Made by a program: the position numbers and the translations under genes
The notes under the pieces: generated by a model
Databases searched by the model: none
What the model was told of the DNA's origin: nothing
Seen by the model: only the letters and a program-made list of their open reading frames with translations
Assembly (NCBI GenBank): GCA_002408125.1
Contig: DHQO01000002.1
Location: 1 to 64,000 of the forward strand
Reading direction: 5' to 3'
From: Hyphomonadaceae bacterium UBA5336
Lineage (GTDB): Bacteria > Pseudomonadota > Alphaproteobacteria > Caulobacterales > Hyphomonadaceae
DNA length: 64,000 bases
In this document: piece after piece, positions 16,774 through 25,243 of the stretch
How positions within the stretch are numbered: position 1 is the stretch's first letter
How the letters are laid out: the number at the start of each line of letters is the position of its first letter

Positions 16774-17904
16774 ATGGTGGATGACGGCCTGAAAGCCCGC
16801 GCGGTCAAGGCGCGCGACTGGATGCTGGATGCCTCCTTTCCGTTCTGGGCCCATCGCGGCATTCACCCGGAGCTGGGTTTCCGCGAGCGCCTGACCGTAC
16901 TCGGCGATCCGATCAATGATCTCGATACGCGCGTGCGCCTGCAGGCGCGCCAGACCTTCTGCTTCGCCTTCGCCCAGATCGCAGGCTGGAGCGATCCGCG
17001 CGCGGGCGCCTATGTGGCACGCGGCATCGAGACGCTCACCACCCATTGCCGGCGCCCGGACGGGCTCTACGGCGCGCGCATGGCCTATACCGGCGGGCTG
17101 TCGAACGCATCTGCCGATCTTTACGACACCGCCTTCGCCCTGCTCGCCTTTTCCTGGGCCACCCGCACCGGGGCCGACGGCGCGGCCGAAGCGGCAGCGG
17201 CGGCCTCGAAAGCCATCGAGACCGAGCTGAAGCGCCCGGACAGCGAGGGCGGCTATCGCGAGGCCCTGCCCGCGCCCGGCCACCGCCTGCAGAACCCGCA
17301 CATGCACCTCTTCGAGAGCTCGCTCGCCCTCTATGAGGCGACCGGCGACGAGACGGCTCTCGCCCGCGCCACCGGCATCGAGACCCTGCTGGAAACCCGT
17401 TTCCTGCAGCCCGGCACCGGCGCCCTGCGCGAGGTCTTCGCCATGGACTGGGGCCCGGCAGAGGGTGACCGCCTGGAGGCCGGACACCAGTATGAATGGG
17501 TCTGGCTGATGAACGAACGCGCGCGCCTGACCGGCAAGCCCGTTTCGCCCGCCGCCGAAGGGCTCTACGCCAATGCCCTGAAGCTCACCGGCCCGGATGG
17601 CGAGGTTGCCCTCTCCCATACGCTGGGCGGCGAGATCCTCGATGCCACCGAGCGCACCTGGGGCCTCACCGAGGCGCTGAAGGCCCATCTGGCGCGCATC
17701 GAGCAAGGCGATGCTGCTGCCACGGCGCGCGCCATCGAGAGCTTCGACCGCATGTGGGCGCGCCATGTCGTGCCCGCACCCCAGGGCGGCTGGCTGGACA
17801 AATACGGCCACGACGGCGAGCCCGATCTCTCCGATATGACCGCGGCCACCGGCTATCACATCTATGTCGCCATCGCCGAGCTGATGCGCGTGGCTGACGT
17901 TTGA
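16774..17904 (+). CDS. AGE family sugar epimerase/isomerase
   Basis: A 376-residue (alpha/alpha)6-barrel protein of the N-acylglucosamine 2-epimerase/mannose isomerase family. Typical blocks are RVRLQARQTFCFAFA, DLYDTAFALLAFSW, NPHMHLFESSLALYEATGD with a catalytic-site His, AGHQYEWVWL with a second active-site His, and GGWLDKYG near the end. Whether it acts on mannose, a 6-phosphate or an N-acyl sugar cannot be told. The ATG at 16774 follows GGGAGGACG, a good ribosome binding site, and removes an unlikely N-terminal extension. Confidence 0.88.
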   Translation: MVDDGLKARAVKARDWMLDASFPFWAHRGIHPELGFRERLTVLGDPINDLDTRVRLQARQTFCFAFAQIAGWSDPRAGAYVARGIETLTTHCRRPDGLYGARMAYTGGLSNASADLYDTAFALLAFSWATRTGADGAAEAAAAASKAIETELKRPDSEGGYREALPAPGHRLQNPHMHLFESSLALYEATGDETALARATGIETLLETRFLQPGTGALREVFAMDWGPAEGDRLEAGHQYEWVWLMNERARLTGKPVSPAAEGLYANALKLTGPDGEVALSHTLGGEILDATERTWGLTEALKAHLARIEQGDAAATARAIESFDRMWARHVVPAPQGGWLDKYGHDGEPDLSDMTAATGYHIYVAIAELMRVADV

Positions 17905-18017
17905 GGCCCGCCCCGACGCGCAACAATCCCGGCAGGTTTCCCCAACGGCGTGGCTTGCCGGGCCAGGCCCCTCGCCGCTAGGCTCCCCGCCAGACAAGAT
18001 ATACTCGGAGGAGCCCC

Positions 18018-18785
18018 ATGTCCCTGTTCGACCTCACCGGAAAATCGGCCATCATCACCGGCTCCTCGCGCGGGATTGGCAAGGCCATTGCCGAGGCCAT
18101 GGCCGAGCAGGGCGCCAATGTGGTGATCTCCTCGCGCAAGCCCGGCCCGTGCCAGGAGGTCGCCGCCGCGATCAACGAGAAGCATGGCGAGGGCACCGCC
18201 ATCGCCGTGCCGGCCAACATCTCGGAAAAGGCCGAGCTGCAGGCCATGGTGGACGCCGCAAATGCGGCCTTCGGCAAGGTGGATGTGGTGGTCTGCAACG
18301 CCGCCTCCAATCCCTATTACGGGCCGATGGAAGGCATTTCCGACGAACAGTTCCAGAAAATCCTGTCGAACAATATCATCTCCAACAACTGGCTGATCCA
18401 GATGTGCATCCCGCAGATGCGCGAGCGCAAGGACGGCGCGATCATCCTGGTTTCCTCCATTGGCGGGCTGAAGGGCTCGCCGATTATCGGGGCCTACAAC
18501 ATCTCCAAGGCGGCCGACTTCCAGCTCGCGCGCAATCTCGCCACAGAATATGGCCGGGACAATATCCGCGTGAACTGCATCGCACCGGGTCTGATCAAGA
18601 CCGATTTCGCCCGCGCGCTGTGGGAGAACCCGGAAACGCTGAAACGTGCGCTGGCCACCACGCCCATGGCCCGTATCGGCGAGCCGGTCGAGATTGCCGG
18701 CGCGGCTGTCTATCTCGCCTCGGCCGCCGGCGCCTACATGACCGGCCAGATGATGGTCGTCGATGGCGGCGTCACCATCACCTGA
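18018..18785 (+). CDS. Short-chain dehydrogenase/reductase
   Basis: A classical SDR of 255 residues. The cofactor motif is TGSSRGIG (residues 14-21), NAAS is the NAG-equivalent motif, the catalytic Ser is in ILVSSIGG and the YxxxK is YNISK. RVNCIAPGLIKTDF follows. An Arg-Lys pair after the second strand (SSRKPG) suggests NADP(H). The substrate is unknown. It is 78 bp upstream of a sterol-desaturase-like gene on the same strand; the two could form an oxidoreductive pair acting on a lipid. AGGAG precedes the ATG. Confidence 0.93.
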   Translation: MSLFDLTGKSAIITGSSRGIGKAIAEAMAEQGANVVISSRKPGPCQEVAAAINEKHGEGTAIAVPANISEKAELQAMVDAANAAFGKVDVVVCNAASNPYYGPMEGISDEQFQKILSNNIISNNWLIQMCIPQMRERKDGAIILVSSIGGLKGSPIIGAYNISKAADFQLARNLATEYGRDNIRVNCIAPGLIKTDFARALWENPETLKRALATTPMARIGEPVEIAGAAVYLASAAGAYMTGQMMVVDGGVTIT

Positions 18786-18862
18786 CCGGCACACAATCAC
18801 AGCTTGAACCCTGCGGCCTTGCCAGCCATACCAATCTCCGGCCCAAGCACCATATTCCCGCG

Positions 18863-19678
18863 ATGGACGACTGGATCCTCAGCCACGCGAATGCCCTGCG
18901 CGTCAGCGCCTTTCTCGGCGTGATTGCCGCCTTCTCGGCGCTGGAGGCGGTGTTCCCGCGCCGCCGCCGGGGGCAGAAGCGGCTTGCGCGCTGGGCGACC
19001 AATTCCGGCATGCTGGTGCTGGCGACCGTGCTGGTGCGCGCCATTGCCTTCGCTGTGCCACTGCTGGCGGGGGTCGCCGCCGCCGGATTTGCCGCAGAGC
19101 GGGGCTGGGGGCTTTTCCACCTGATCGGATTTGACGGCTGGGGCGCGGTTCTCGTAGGGGTCCTCATCCTCGATTTCGCGATCTGGTTCCAGCACTGGGC
19201 GAGCCATCATGTCCCCCTGCTCTGGCGCCTGCACCGCATCCATCATGGCGACGGGGATATCGACGCGACCACGGCGCTGCGTTTTCACCCGATAGAGATC
19301 GCGCTTTCGACCCTGTTCAAGGTCGTCATCATTCTCGCGCTCGGCCTGCCGGTGCTGGCCGTGCTGGTCTTTGAGATTCTCCTGAACGCCTGCGCGGTCT
19401 TCAACCATGCCAATCTCGCCTTGCCGGGCTGGCTCGACCGCGCCCTGCGCCAGGTGCTGGTCACGCCCGACATGCACCGGGTCCACCATTCGGTGCACCG
19501 CGACGAGCACGACACCAATTTTGGCTTTTGCCTCTCAGTCTGGGACCGGCTGATGCGCACTTACACGGCCCAGCCGCGCGGCGGCCATGACGGCATGCAG
19601 ATCGGCCTGACACCGATCCAACCCGCCCGAGCGAGCCGGCTGGGAGACAGCCTGCTCGGCCCGTTTACCTGGCCGTGA
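18863..19678 (+). CDS. Sterol desaturase/fatty acid hydroxylase family protein
   Basis: A 271-residue integral-membrane di-iron enzyme. The histidine boxes are HWASHH, HRIHHGD and, near the C-terminus, HRVHHSVHRDEHDTN. Four hydrophobic helices precede or separate them, including residues about 7-25 and 45-70. Family members hydroxylate or desaturate sterols, fatty acids or carotenoids; the substrate here is unknown. The frame is open far upstream through the SDR gene, but the ATG at 18863 gives the family-like start. It ends just before a family B repeat. Confidence 0.88.
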   Translation: MDDWILSHANALRVSAFLGVIAAFSALEAVFPRRRRGQKRLARWATNSGMLVLATVLVRAIAFAVPLLAGVAAAGFAAERGWGLFHLIGFDGWGAVLVGVLILDFAIWFQHWASHHVPLLWRLHRIHHGDGDIDATTALRFHPIEIALSTLFKVVIILALGLPVLAVLVFEILLNACAVFNHANLALPGWLDRALRQVLVTPDMHRVHHSVHRDEHDTNFGFCLSVWDRLMRTYTAQPRGGHDGMQIGLTPIQPARASRLGDSLLGPFTWP

Positions 19679-19690
19679 GCCCCAAGAGCC

Positions 19691-19795
19691 GATTCACCGC
19701 GGCTTGACCGCGGTGCCCAGCTCCCAACCAGTGTTCCTGGCCGCCCCTTTCCGTGATGGACCCCCGTGGTCAAGCCATGGGGAGTCGGGGAAAGG
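19691..19795. repeat. Dispersed palindromic repeat, family B
   Basis: Left arm GATTCACCGCGGCTTGACCG, continuing CGGTGCCCAGCTCC; right arm TCCGTGATGGACCCCCGTGG followed by TCAAGCCATGGGGAGTC. The arms are in inverted orientation, each a palindrome around CTTGA or TCAAG. It lies between the desaturase stop and the alkylsulfatase stop (convergent genes), so its transcripts could fold and help termination. Confidence 0.75.
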
Positions 19796-19807
19796 CGGCA
19801 CTCCCCC

Positions 19808-21820
19808 TTAAGGCTCCACCACATTGAACCAGAAGGCCGGGGTATCCAGCGCGCCGAACCAGGCCATCAGGGCGGTCGGGTCGCCGGCCAGTGCGATCTC
19901 GCCCACCGCGACCAGTTCCGGGAAGGTCCGCACGCGCAGGATGAGGTCGTTGAAGGCCGCCCGGCTCAGCGTCACCGTGGTCGTCGCCTCACCGTCGGGC
20001 GCGCCCTCGCGCGGCATGGCCACCGCCGGGCCGACATCCACCGAGATGGTTTCCCCGGTATCGGTGAAGTCGAAGACCAGCACGAAAGGCTCGCGCGTCA
20101 CGCGTTCCGGCGCATACCGCACGGCCATGGCATCGAACAGGTCCACCGTCGGTACGCCCTTGATGAAATCCGGGCTGCCGGTCTGGATGTCGCCGGTTTC
20201 GGGCACTCCATTGCGCAGCTCCTGCGCGCCGGTGAGATAATAGGCCCGCCATGCGCCGCTCTCGGCCTGGAAGCCCATCTGCTCATAGGTCGCTGCCAGC
20301 CAGTCGCGCGCGGGCTGGAAGTCCGGCTCGGCGAAGACCGCCTGGTTCAGCACATCGGCGGCCCAGCGATAATCGCCTTCCTCGAAGGCGCGCTCGCCCT
20401 CGGTGACCACCGCCTCGATCCCGCCCATGGCGGCGACGAAGCGTTTGGCGCGCTCGACTGGCGGGTGGGCATGGTAATTGGCCGGCACGCCGTCCCACCA
20501 GCCGAAATAGAACTGGTAGACCGCCTTTGTGTTGTGATTGAGCGTGCCGTAATAGCCGCGCGTGTCGAAATGCTCGGCCTGGACGGCGGGCTCGTCAATC
20601 TCCTCGGCGATTTCCACCGCCGTCTCGCCGGCATTGGCCCGGCGCAGGGCCTGGTCGTGGGTGTAGCGGTAGATATCGCGCTGGCCGCGCAGGAAGCTCG
20701 TAACATTCTCCTCGCCCCAGGTCGGCCAGTGATGGGAGGCGAACACCACATCGGAGGTGCCATAGCGCGTGAGCACATAGTCGATGGCCTCGCTCCATTT
20801 CAGGAGATCGCGGACCTTGGCCCCGCGCGGGGTGAGCGCGTTGTGGAAGGTGGCGGTGGCGACCTCGGCGCTGCACAGGGCATCGAACTGCGGCAGGTAG
20901 AACATGAACTCGGCCGGCGCCTCGGTGCCGGCGGCGTCGACAAACTCGAACACCACGCCGTCGATCACCCGCTGCGTGCCGCGCCCGGAGATTTCCTCGG
21001 TCGGCTCGATCAGGCCGATCGTGCCGGCGCTGAGGCCGGGGCCGAGGCCGATGGAGACCTGGCCGGTCGGCCCGTGCGGCAGGGTGTTGCCGAACATCAG
21101 CGCCGCGCGCCGGGACATATGATTGCCTGCCAGCAGGTTTTCCGCCACCGCCGATTCGGAAAAGCCGATGGGCGCGAGCACGGGAATGCCGCGCTCTTCG
21201 ATATCGGCCTCGCTGATCACGCCGCGTACCCCGCCGAAATGGTCGGCATGGGAGTGTGTGTAGATCACCCCGCTCACCGGACGCTCGCCGAGCGTGTCAT
21301 TGACGAGCTGGAGCGCGGCGGCGGCGGTTTCCGAGGACAGAAGCGGATCGACGATGATCCAGCCGGTCTCGCCGCGAATCACGCTCATCACCGAGAGATC
21401 GTATCCGCGCACCTGGTAGATGCCGTCCATGACCTCAAACAGGCCGTGCATGTTGGTCAGCTGCGACTGGCGCCAGAGCGAGGGGTTCACTGTGTCGGGC
21501 GCGGGGCCGGTGACCTTGTCATATTCGGCAATCGGCCAGATCACCTTGCCGTCGGCATCATAGATCGCATCGCCCTCGATCTGGGCGAGCAGGCCGTGGG
21601 CGGCATCCTCGAAATCGCCCTGGTCGTCCAGCGGCAGGCGCTCGGCGATAGCGGCATTGGCCGCGCGCGTGGCATCGGTTGCCTCGCCCACCGGCGGCGC
21701 GGGGAACTCGATGGCCGGCGGCGCGGCGGCCTCGGTGGCTTCCTCCGGCGCGGGCTCGGCGACGGTTGCGCAGGCGCCCAGCAGCGCGCTGGCGGCAAGC
21801 AGAAGTGTGGTGTGTTTCAT
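19808..21820 (-). CDS. Alkylsulfatase, metallo-beta-lactamase fold, lipoprotein
   Basis: A 670-residue protein of the SdsA1/linear primary-alkylsulfatase family, which hydrolyses alkyl sulfates such as SDS. The zinc motif is THSHADHFGG; ALCSAEVATATFHN and ASHHWPTWG match later metal and active-site blocks, and YYGTLNHNTKAVYQFYFGW is the conserved dimerisation segment. The C-terminal SCP2-like domain follows. The N-terminus has a signal ending LLGAC (Cys17), so it is a lipoprotein rather than soluble; SdsA1 itself is secreted. The ATG at 21820 is chosen because it begins this signal. It is monocistronic. Confidence 0.92.
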   Translation of the reverse strand: MKHTTLLLAASALLGACATVAEPAPEEATEAAAPPAIEFPAPPVGEATDATRAANAAIAERLPLDDQGDFEDAAHGLLAQIEGDAIYDADGKVIWPIAEYDKVTGPAPDTVNPSLWRQSQLTNMHGLFEVMDGIYQVRGYDLSVMSVIRGETGWIIVDPLLSSETAAAALQLVNDTLGERPVSGVIYTHSHADHFGGVRGVISEADIEERGIPVLAPIGFSESAVAENLLAGNHMSRRAALMFGNTLPHGPTGQVSIGLGPGLSAGTIGLIEPTEEISGRGTQRVIDGVVFEFVDAAGTEAPAEFMFYLPQFDALCSAEVATATFHNALTPRGAKVRDLLKWSEAIDYVLTRYGTSDVVFASHHWPTWGEENVTSFLRGQRDIYRYTHDQALRRANAGETAVEIAEEIDEPAVQAEHFDTRGYYGTLNHNTKAVYQFYFGWWDGVPANYHAHPPVERAKRFVAAMGGIEAVVTEGERAFEEGDYRWAADVLNQAVFAEPDFQPARDWLAATYEQMGFQAESGAWRAYYLTGAQELRNGVPETGDIQTGSPDFIKGVPTVDLFDAMAVRYAPERVTREPFVLVFDFTDTGETISVDVGPAVAMPREGAPDGEATTTVTLSRAAFNDLILRVRTFPELVAVGEIALAGDPTALMAWFGALDTPAFWFNVVEP

Positions 21821-21904
21821 GGCTAACCTCCCAAACGGCCCGGCTGACGCGGGCTCTGTCTGAGGCAAGGCTTATCAGCCGATCCTGCGGGCGTCATCTC
21901 GGAC

Positions 21905-21976
21905 GTAGGGGAAAGTGATATGCAGCCGGGTGATACCGCCCGGTGCATATCGGCCTACGGCCTCCATGCACCCTAC
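21905..21976. repeat. Inverted pair of family A palindromic units, left unit degenerate
   Basis: The right unit, 21942-21976 on the minus strand, is a full copy running from GTAGGGTGCATGGAGGCC to GGCCGATATGCACC. The left unit (from 21905) keeps GTAGGG and GATATGCA only. The pair mirrors the arrangement at 8209-8290. Confidence 0.7.
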
Positions 21977-21980
21977 TTGC

Positions 21981-22026
21981 TGCCCCTTTCCGTGATGGCC
22001 CCCGTGATCAAGCCACGGGGAGTCGC
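21981..22026. repeat. Dispersed palindromic repeat, family B, single arm
   Basis: One arm, TTTCCGTGATGGCCCCCGTG followed by ATCAAGCCACGGGGAGTC, matches the right arm at 19748-19794 almost base for base. It is directly next to a family A pair. Confidence 0.7.
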
Positions 22027-22092
22027 AGCCAACGGAACTTCACAATCCATGGATCCCCGCTTTCGCCGGGACAAGCGGTTCTGTGTGGCCAG

Positions 22093-22175
22093 CAGCCTTG
22101 AGCCCGTCTCATGTGACGAGCGAAGCGAGGATACGGAGACAGACAGAGACTCAGCCTTGAGCCCGTCTCATGTGA
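22093..22175. repeat. Two direct 24-bp repeats next to tRNA-Gly
   Basis: The same 24 bases, beginning CAGCCTTGAGCCCGTC and ending CATGTGA, occur at 22093-22116 and 22152-22175, 59 bp apart. The second copy opens the module that is shared with the tRNA-Tyr locus. Confidence 0.85.
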
Positions 22176-22202
22176 GGGTGCCAGCCCGATACGGGATCAA
22201 AC
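22152..22202 (-). repeat. Module downstream of tRNA-Gly, shared with tRNA-Tyr locus
   Basis: 51 bp ending AGCCCGATACGGGATCAAAC, 5 bp beyond the CCA end of the tRNA (minus strand). It matches 32189-32239 at about 43 of 51 positions by eye, with the last 20 identical. CCCGATACGGG is a small hairpin; read on the minus strand it could serve in 3' processing or termination of the tRNA transcript. Confidence 0.75.
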
Positions 22203-22207
22203 AGGAA

Positions 22208-22281
22208 TGGAGCGGGTAGACGGGATCGAACCGACATCCTCAGCTTGGAAGGCTGCTGCACTACCATTGTGCTATACCCGC
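22208..22281 (-). tRNA. tRNA-Gly(TCC)
   Basis: The minus strand folds as a tRNA: acceptor arm GCGGGTA/TACCCGC, D-loop AGCACAATGGTAGTGC, anticodon loop CTTCCAA with anticodon TCC, and T-arm GTCGGTTCGATCCCGTC. CCA is encoded (22208-22210). The length of 74 nt including CCA is normal for glycine tRNA. Confidence 0.97.
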
Positions 22282-22419
22282 GCACCGAATGGGCGGAGAT
22301 ACTGCGCTCGCCCCTTCAGTTCAAGTGCGGAATGCGGCGCGGGGCACCATTCTCTCACGCCTCCGCACCGTCGCGCCCCGGGAAGCCCGCAGAGAAATGG
22401 ACCCGGCCCGCCATGGGCC

Positions 22420-22893
22420 CTACTGGATGATCGGGTTCAGGTGCAGGTGGCCGGTATGGGAGTGCGCGCCCTCATGGCCATGCTCGTCATTGCGCTCGAC
22501 ACTGATGAGATTGAGCGCGTCAAAGCTGATGCCGCGCTCTGCAGACAGAGATGCGGCCAGGGTCCGCACATTGGAGATCGGGCCTTTCAGGATCATGGTC
22601 TCCAGGCTGCGGTGATGGGTCAGCGGCACCGATTGGGTGGAGACGACGAGATCGTGGTTCTCGTGCTGCAGGTCCGCCAGCCGCATCGGCATGCCGCGCA
22701 CCGACCGGTCGCACACGAAGGAGAGGACAGCGGTGCAGTACCCGCTTCCGGACTGGTTGCCCGCCCAGTCCGACAAGGTCCCGCGCAACAGGTCGCGGAC
22801 AGCTTCGGACCGGCTGGAATAGCCCTTCTCGGCGGCATATTCGTCGAGATGGCCGGCCAGGGATTCATCCATGGAAACCGTCACACGCTGCAT
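22420..22893 (-). CDS. nikR: NikR-like ribbon-helix-helix metalloregulator with altered metal site
   Basis: A homologue of NikR, the tetrameric nickel-dependent repressor. The N-terminal ribbon-helix-helix MQRVTVSMDESLAGHLDEYA with GYSSRSEAVRDLLR is nearly canonical. The C-terminal ACT-like domain contains LQHENHDLVVSTQSVPLTHH. Aligned with E. coli NikR, His76 is kept (His77) but His87, His89 and Cys95 are replaced by Ser88, Pro90 and Ser96, so the square-planar nickel site cannot form as in E. coli. His80, His93, His94, two Cys (53, 61) and a His-rich tail (HGHEGAHSHTGHLHLN) could bind metal instead. It lies 14 bp after the TonB receptor gene, in the same operon. The ligand is therefore uncertain. 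Confidence 0.88.
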   Translation of the reverse strand: MQRVTVSMDESLAGHLDEYAAEKGYSSRSEAVRDLLRGTLSDWAGNQSGSGYCTAVLSFVCDRSVRGMPMRLADLQHENHDLVVSTQSVPLTHHRSLETMILKGPISNVRTLAASLSAERGISFDALNLISVERNDEHGHEGAHSHTGHLHLNPIIQ

Positions 22894-22907
22894 GGGGCTC
22901 TCCTCAT

Positions 22908-24968
22908 TCAGAAACTGTAGCGCAGGCTCAGCCGCACCTGACGCGGCTCGACCGGGTGGAAATGCAGATCCTCGACGGGCGAAGCTTCACCGGGAAGCTG
23001 GGACTCGAAATAATAACTGATATCAGCATCTTCTGCATCGAAAGCGTTCAACACTTCCAGTGTGACTGTGACGTTTCGCCAGTCATAGCTGCCCGACAGG
23101 TTCACGATGGTGGTGGGGTCGGAAGTCAGCGCGCCGTCCTCGATCAGGGGCGCCTCGCCGAAATGGCGCAGGCGCGCGCTGAAGGTCCACGGGTCGAGAT
23201 CGGCCAGCACGCCGCCACCGATGACGCTTTCCACCGCGCCGGGGATCTCCGTCTCGCTGCCGGGGATGTCGAACTCGGCATCGGTGTATGCTGCCGACAG
23301 GTCGGCCACGAGCCAGTCGGTGGGCTGCCAGAAGAGGCTCGCTTCGACGCCCGTGCGCGTGGAAGCATCATTGGCCTCGGTCGTGCCGGCATCGCCGACA
23401 AAGACCAGCTCTGAATCAAGATCGAGCGTGAACACGGCGAGCGAACCGCGAAACGCGCCGCGTTCCAGACGCGCGCCGATTTCCGCGCCTTCCGCGCGCA
23501 CCAGGATCGGCACCCGGTCGACCGGGTCGCCGCTTTGGGGATCGACCATGATGGTCGCCCCGCGCACATCATTGGAGTGAAAGCCCTGGCCGTAATTGGC
23601 GTAGAATTCCAGGCCTTCGGCGGCTTCCCAGGCGAGCGCCGCGCTGGGGCTCAGCAGGCTGTCATCGGCCGAACCGCCATTGAGCGGCTCGCTGATCGCG
23701 GTGACCTCGGCATCGTAATAGTCCCCACGCAGGCCGAGCGTGGCGCGCAGCGTGTCGGTGAGGGCATATTCCGCCTCACCCCAGAGGCTGAAGCTGGTCT
23801 CCTCGACACTGTCCTCGCGCACCGTGGAGACCCGCTCGCGCCCGGCGGTCTTGAAGAGGCCGATATCGGAGATGTCGTCGACGCGCGTCTCGGCGCCGAG
23901 CCGGAGCTTCAGCCGATCCGTCAGGTCGCGATGGTGCGACAGGCTTGCGCCATAATAGGTGCGCTCATCCTTCTGCTCGAACTCGTCGCCATTGACCGGG
24001 TCGTCGAGGAAATAGGTGAAGTTGGAATAGAGCGCGAAATCGTATGACACGGCATAGGCGCCGAGGCGGGTTTCGGCACCATCGGCATGTGTATAGCTCG
24101 CCTGGCCGTTCAGGCCGAGCCGGGTCGTCTGCCCGCCGAGATCATCATCGATATAACCGAACCGGTCGATCAGGCCGCTTTCCACGGCGCGCAGGGGTAC
24201 CTGGTCGGTCGAGGTCCAGTCGCTGTCATAGGCGCTGGCCGACAGTGAGAAATGCCATGGCCCGGCCTCGTGCACCAACTTGGCAAGCGCGTTGAGCTTT
24301 GAAAGGTCCTGGTCGAGATCCCACGGGCCGTCATAGGCCTCCGCCTCCAGGGCGAGCAGAAGATCGGTCTCGGCGCCAAGGGCGAGATCGCCCGCTGCCA
24401 CGCCGCGCAGATAGCCGAACTCGCCGGCCGACACCTCGATGAAGTCGCGCTCCAGCTGGTCATAAGTGGTGTAGCGCGCCGATCCGGCAGCGGAGAAATC
24501 GCCCGTGGAGGCACGGTAGGGCCCCTTGCGGAAGTCCACGCGCTCGACCAGTTCCGGGATCACGAAATTCAGGTCGAGATAACCCTGGCCATGACCATGG
24601 GTGCGCAGGTTGACCGGCACACCATCCACGCTGGCGGAAAAGTCCGTGCCATGATCGAGATTGAAGCCGCGCAGGAAATACTGGTTCGCCTTGCCCTCGC
24701 CGGAGTGCTGGGTGGCGACCACGCCGGGGATCACCTCCACGAGCTCGCCGACGCGCGACAGGGGCCGGTCCTCGAAATCGGCATAGCCGACCACGCCTTC
24801 CGAAGCCGCGCCGGCCGTGCCCACCAGTTCGAGGCTGCGGCCATAGACCGTGACGGTTTCGAGCGTTTCCTCGGTGTCGGCGACAGGCGCGGTATCGCCG
24901 CTCTGGGCATGGGCGAGAACGGGCAGGCTCACAGTCAGGAACAGAGCCAGGGAAACGGTACGGCGCAT
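22908..24968 (-). CDS. TonB-dependent receptor, probable metal transporter
   Basis: A 686-residue outer-membrane receptor. It has a signal peptide (about 22 residues, ending AHAQ), a Ton-box-like ETLETVTVYGR, a plug domain to about residue 160 with VGELVEVIPGVVATQHSG and QYFLRGFNLDHGTDFS, then a 22-strand barrel ending in Phe (LRYSF). His occurs in the plug loop THGHGQGYLDL and near the end (DLHFHPVEP). It is the first gene of an operon with the NikR-like regulator, so it probably imports the metal or metallophore that the regulator senses. A 28-bp dyad lies about 36 bp upstream of the start codon. Confidence 0.93.
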   Translation of the reverse strand: MRRTVSLALFLTVSLPVLAHAQSGDTAPVADTEETLETVTVYGRSLELVGTAGAASEGVVGYADFEDRPLSRVGELVEVIPGVVATQHSGEGKANQYFLRGFNLDHGTDFSASVDGVPVNLRTHGHGQGYLDLNFVIPELVERVDFRKGPYRASTGDFSAAGSARYTTYDQLERDFIEVSAGEFGYLRGVAAGDLALGAETDLLLALEAEAYDGPWDLDQDLSKLNALAKLVHEAGPWHFSLSASAYDSDWTSTDQVPLRAVESGLIDRFGYIDDDLGGQTTRLGLNGQASYTHADGAETRLGAYAVSYDFALYSNFTYFLDDPVNGDEFEQKDERTYYGASLSHHRDLTDRLKLRLGAETRVDDISDIGLFKTAGRERVSTVREDSVEETSFSLWGEAEYALTDTLRATLGLRGDYYDAEVTAISEPLNGGSADDSLLSPSAALAWEAAEGLEFYANYGQGFHSNDVRGATIMVDPQSGDPVDRVPILVRAEGAEIGARLERGAFRGSLAVFTLDLDSELVFVGDAGTTEANDASTRTGVEASLFWQPTDWLVADLSAAYTDAEFDIPGSETEIPGAVESVIGGGVLADLDPWTFSARLRHFGEAPLIEDGALTSDPTTIVNLSGSYDWRNVTVTLEVLNAFDAEDADISYYFESQLPGEASPVEDLHFHPVEPRQVRLSLRYSF

Positions 24969-25003
24969 GGAGACCTCGATCGTGCAATAACATTACAGGC
25001 CCA

Positions 25004-25031
25004 GTATGCACTTATTTTGAAATGTGAATAC
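25004..25031 (-). promoter_or_regulatory. NikR-type 28-bp dyad operator upstream of the TonB receptor
   Basis: Half-sites GTATGCAC (25004-25011) and GTGAATAC (25024-25031) form an inverted repeat with 7 of 8 pairs matching, separated by 12 bp. The full span is 28 bp, the same as the E. coli NikR operator GTATGA-N16-TCATAC, and the outer GTAT/ATAC are shared with it. It sits 36-63 bp upstream of the receptor ATG, over the expected promoter; TTGTAT on the minus strand (25033-25028) may be the -35 box. Confidence 0.7.
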
Positions 25032-25243
25032 AATTGTTCCGCCGACCAGCATGCCTGAGCGGACAAGCCGCCAGCCCTGCGAGCAACGCACAATTGCATT
25101 TCAGCGAAATGCCGCTAGCGTTCGCCAATGGCTTGGGGTGATTGCAGCAAATTGAAGTATTGTCGCGTCATCTGCGCGGGCTTGAGATACGCAGCCTCAG
25201 GAATGCTGATTTCCTCTGGCGATCAGTTTTGCCCGGCCCTTCC

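Noticed and set aside
18149..18862. Long N-terminal extension of the sterol-desaturase-like protein through the SDR gene
   Set aside because: The open frame overlaps a complete SDR gene and has no family similarity; the ATG at 18863 gives the normal start.
19766..21826. 686-codon plus-strand open frame opposite the alkylsulfatase gene
   Set aside because: It mirrors the real gene codon for codon, is rich in Arg/Gly/His without any family motif, and the minus strand has clear alkylsulfatase motifs. Such frames are common in G+C-rich DNA.
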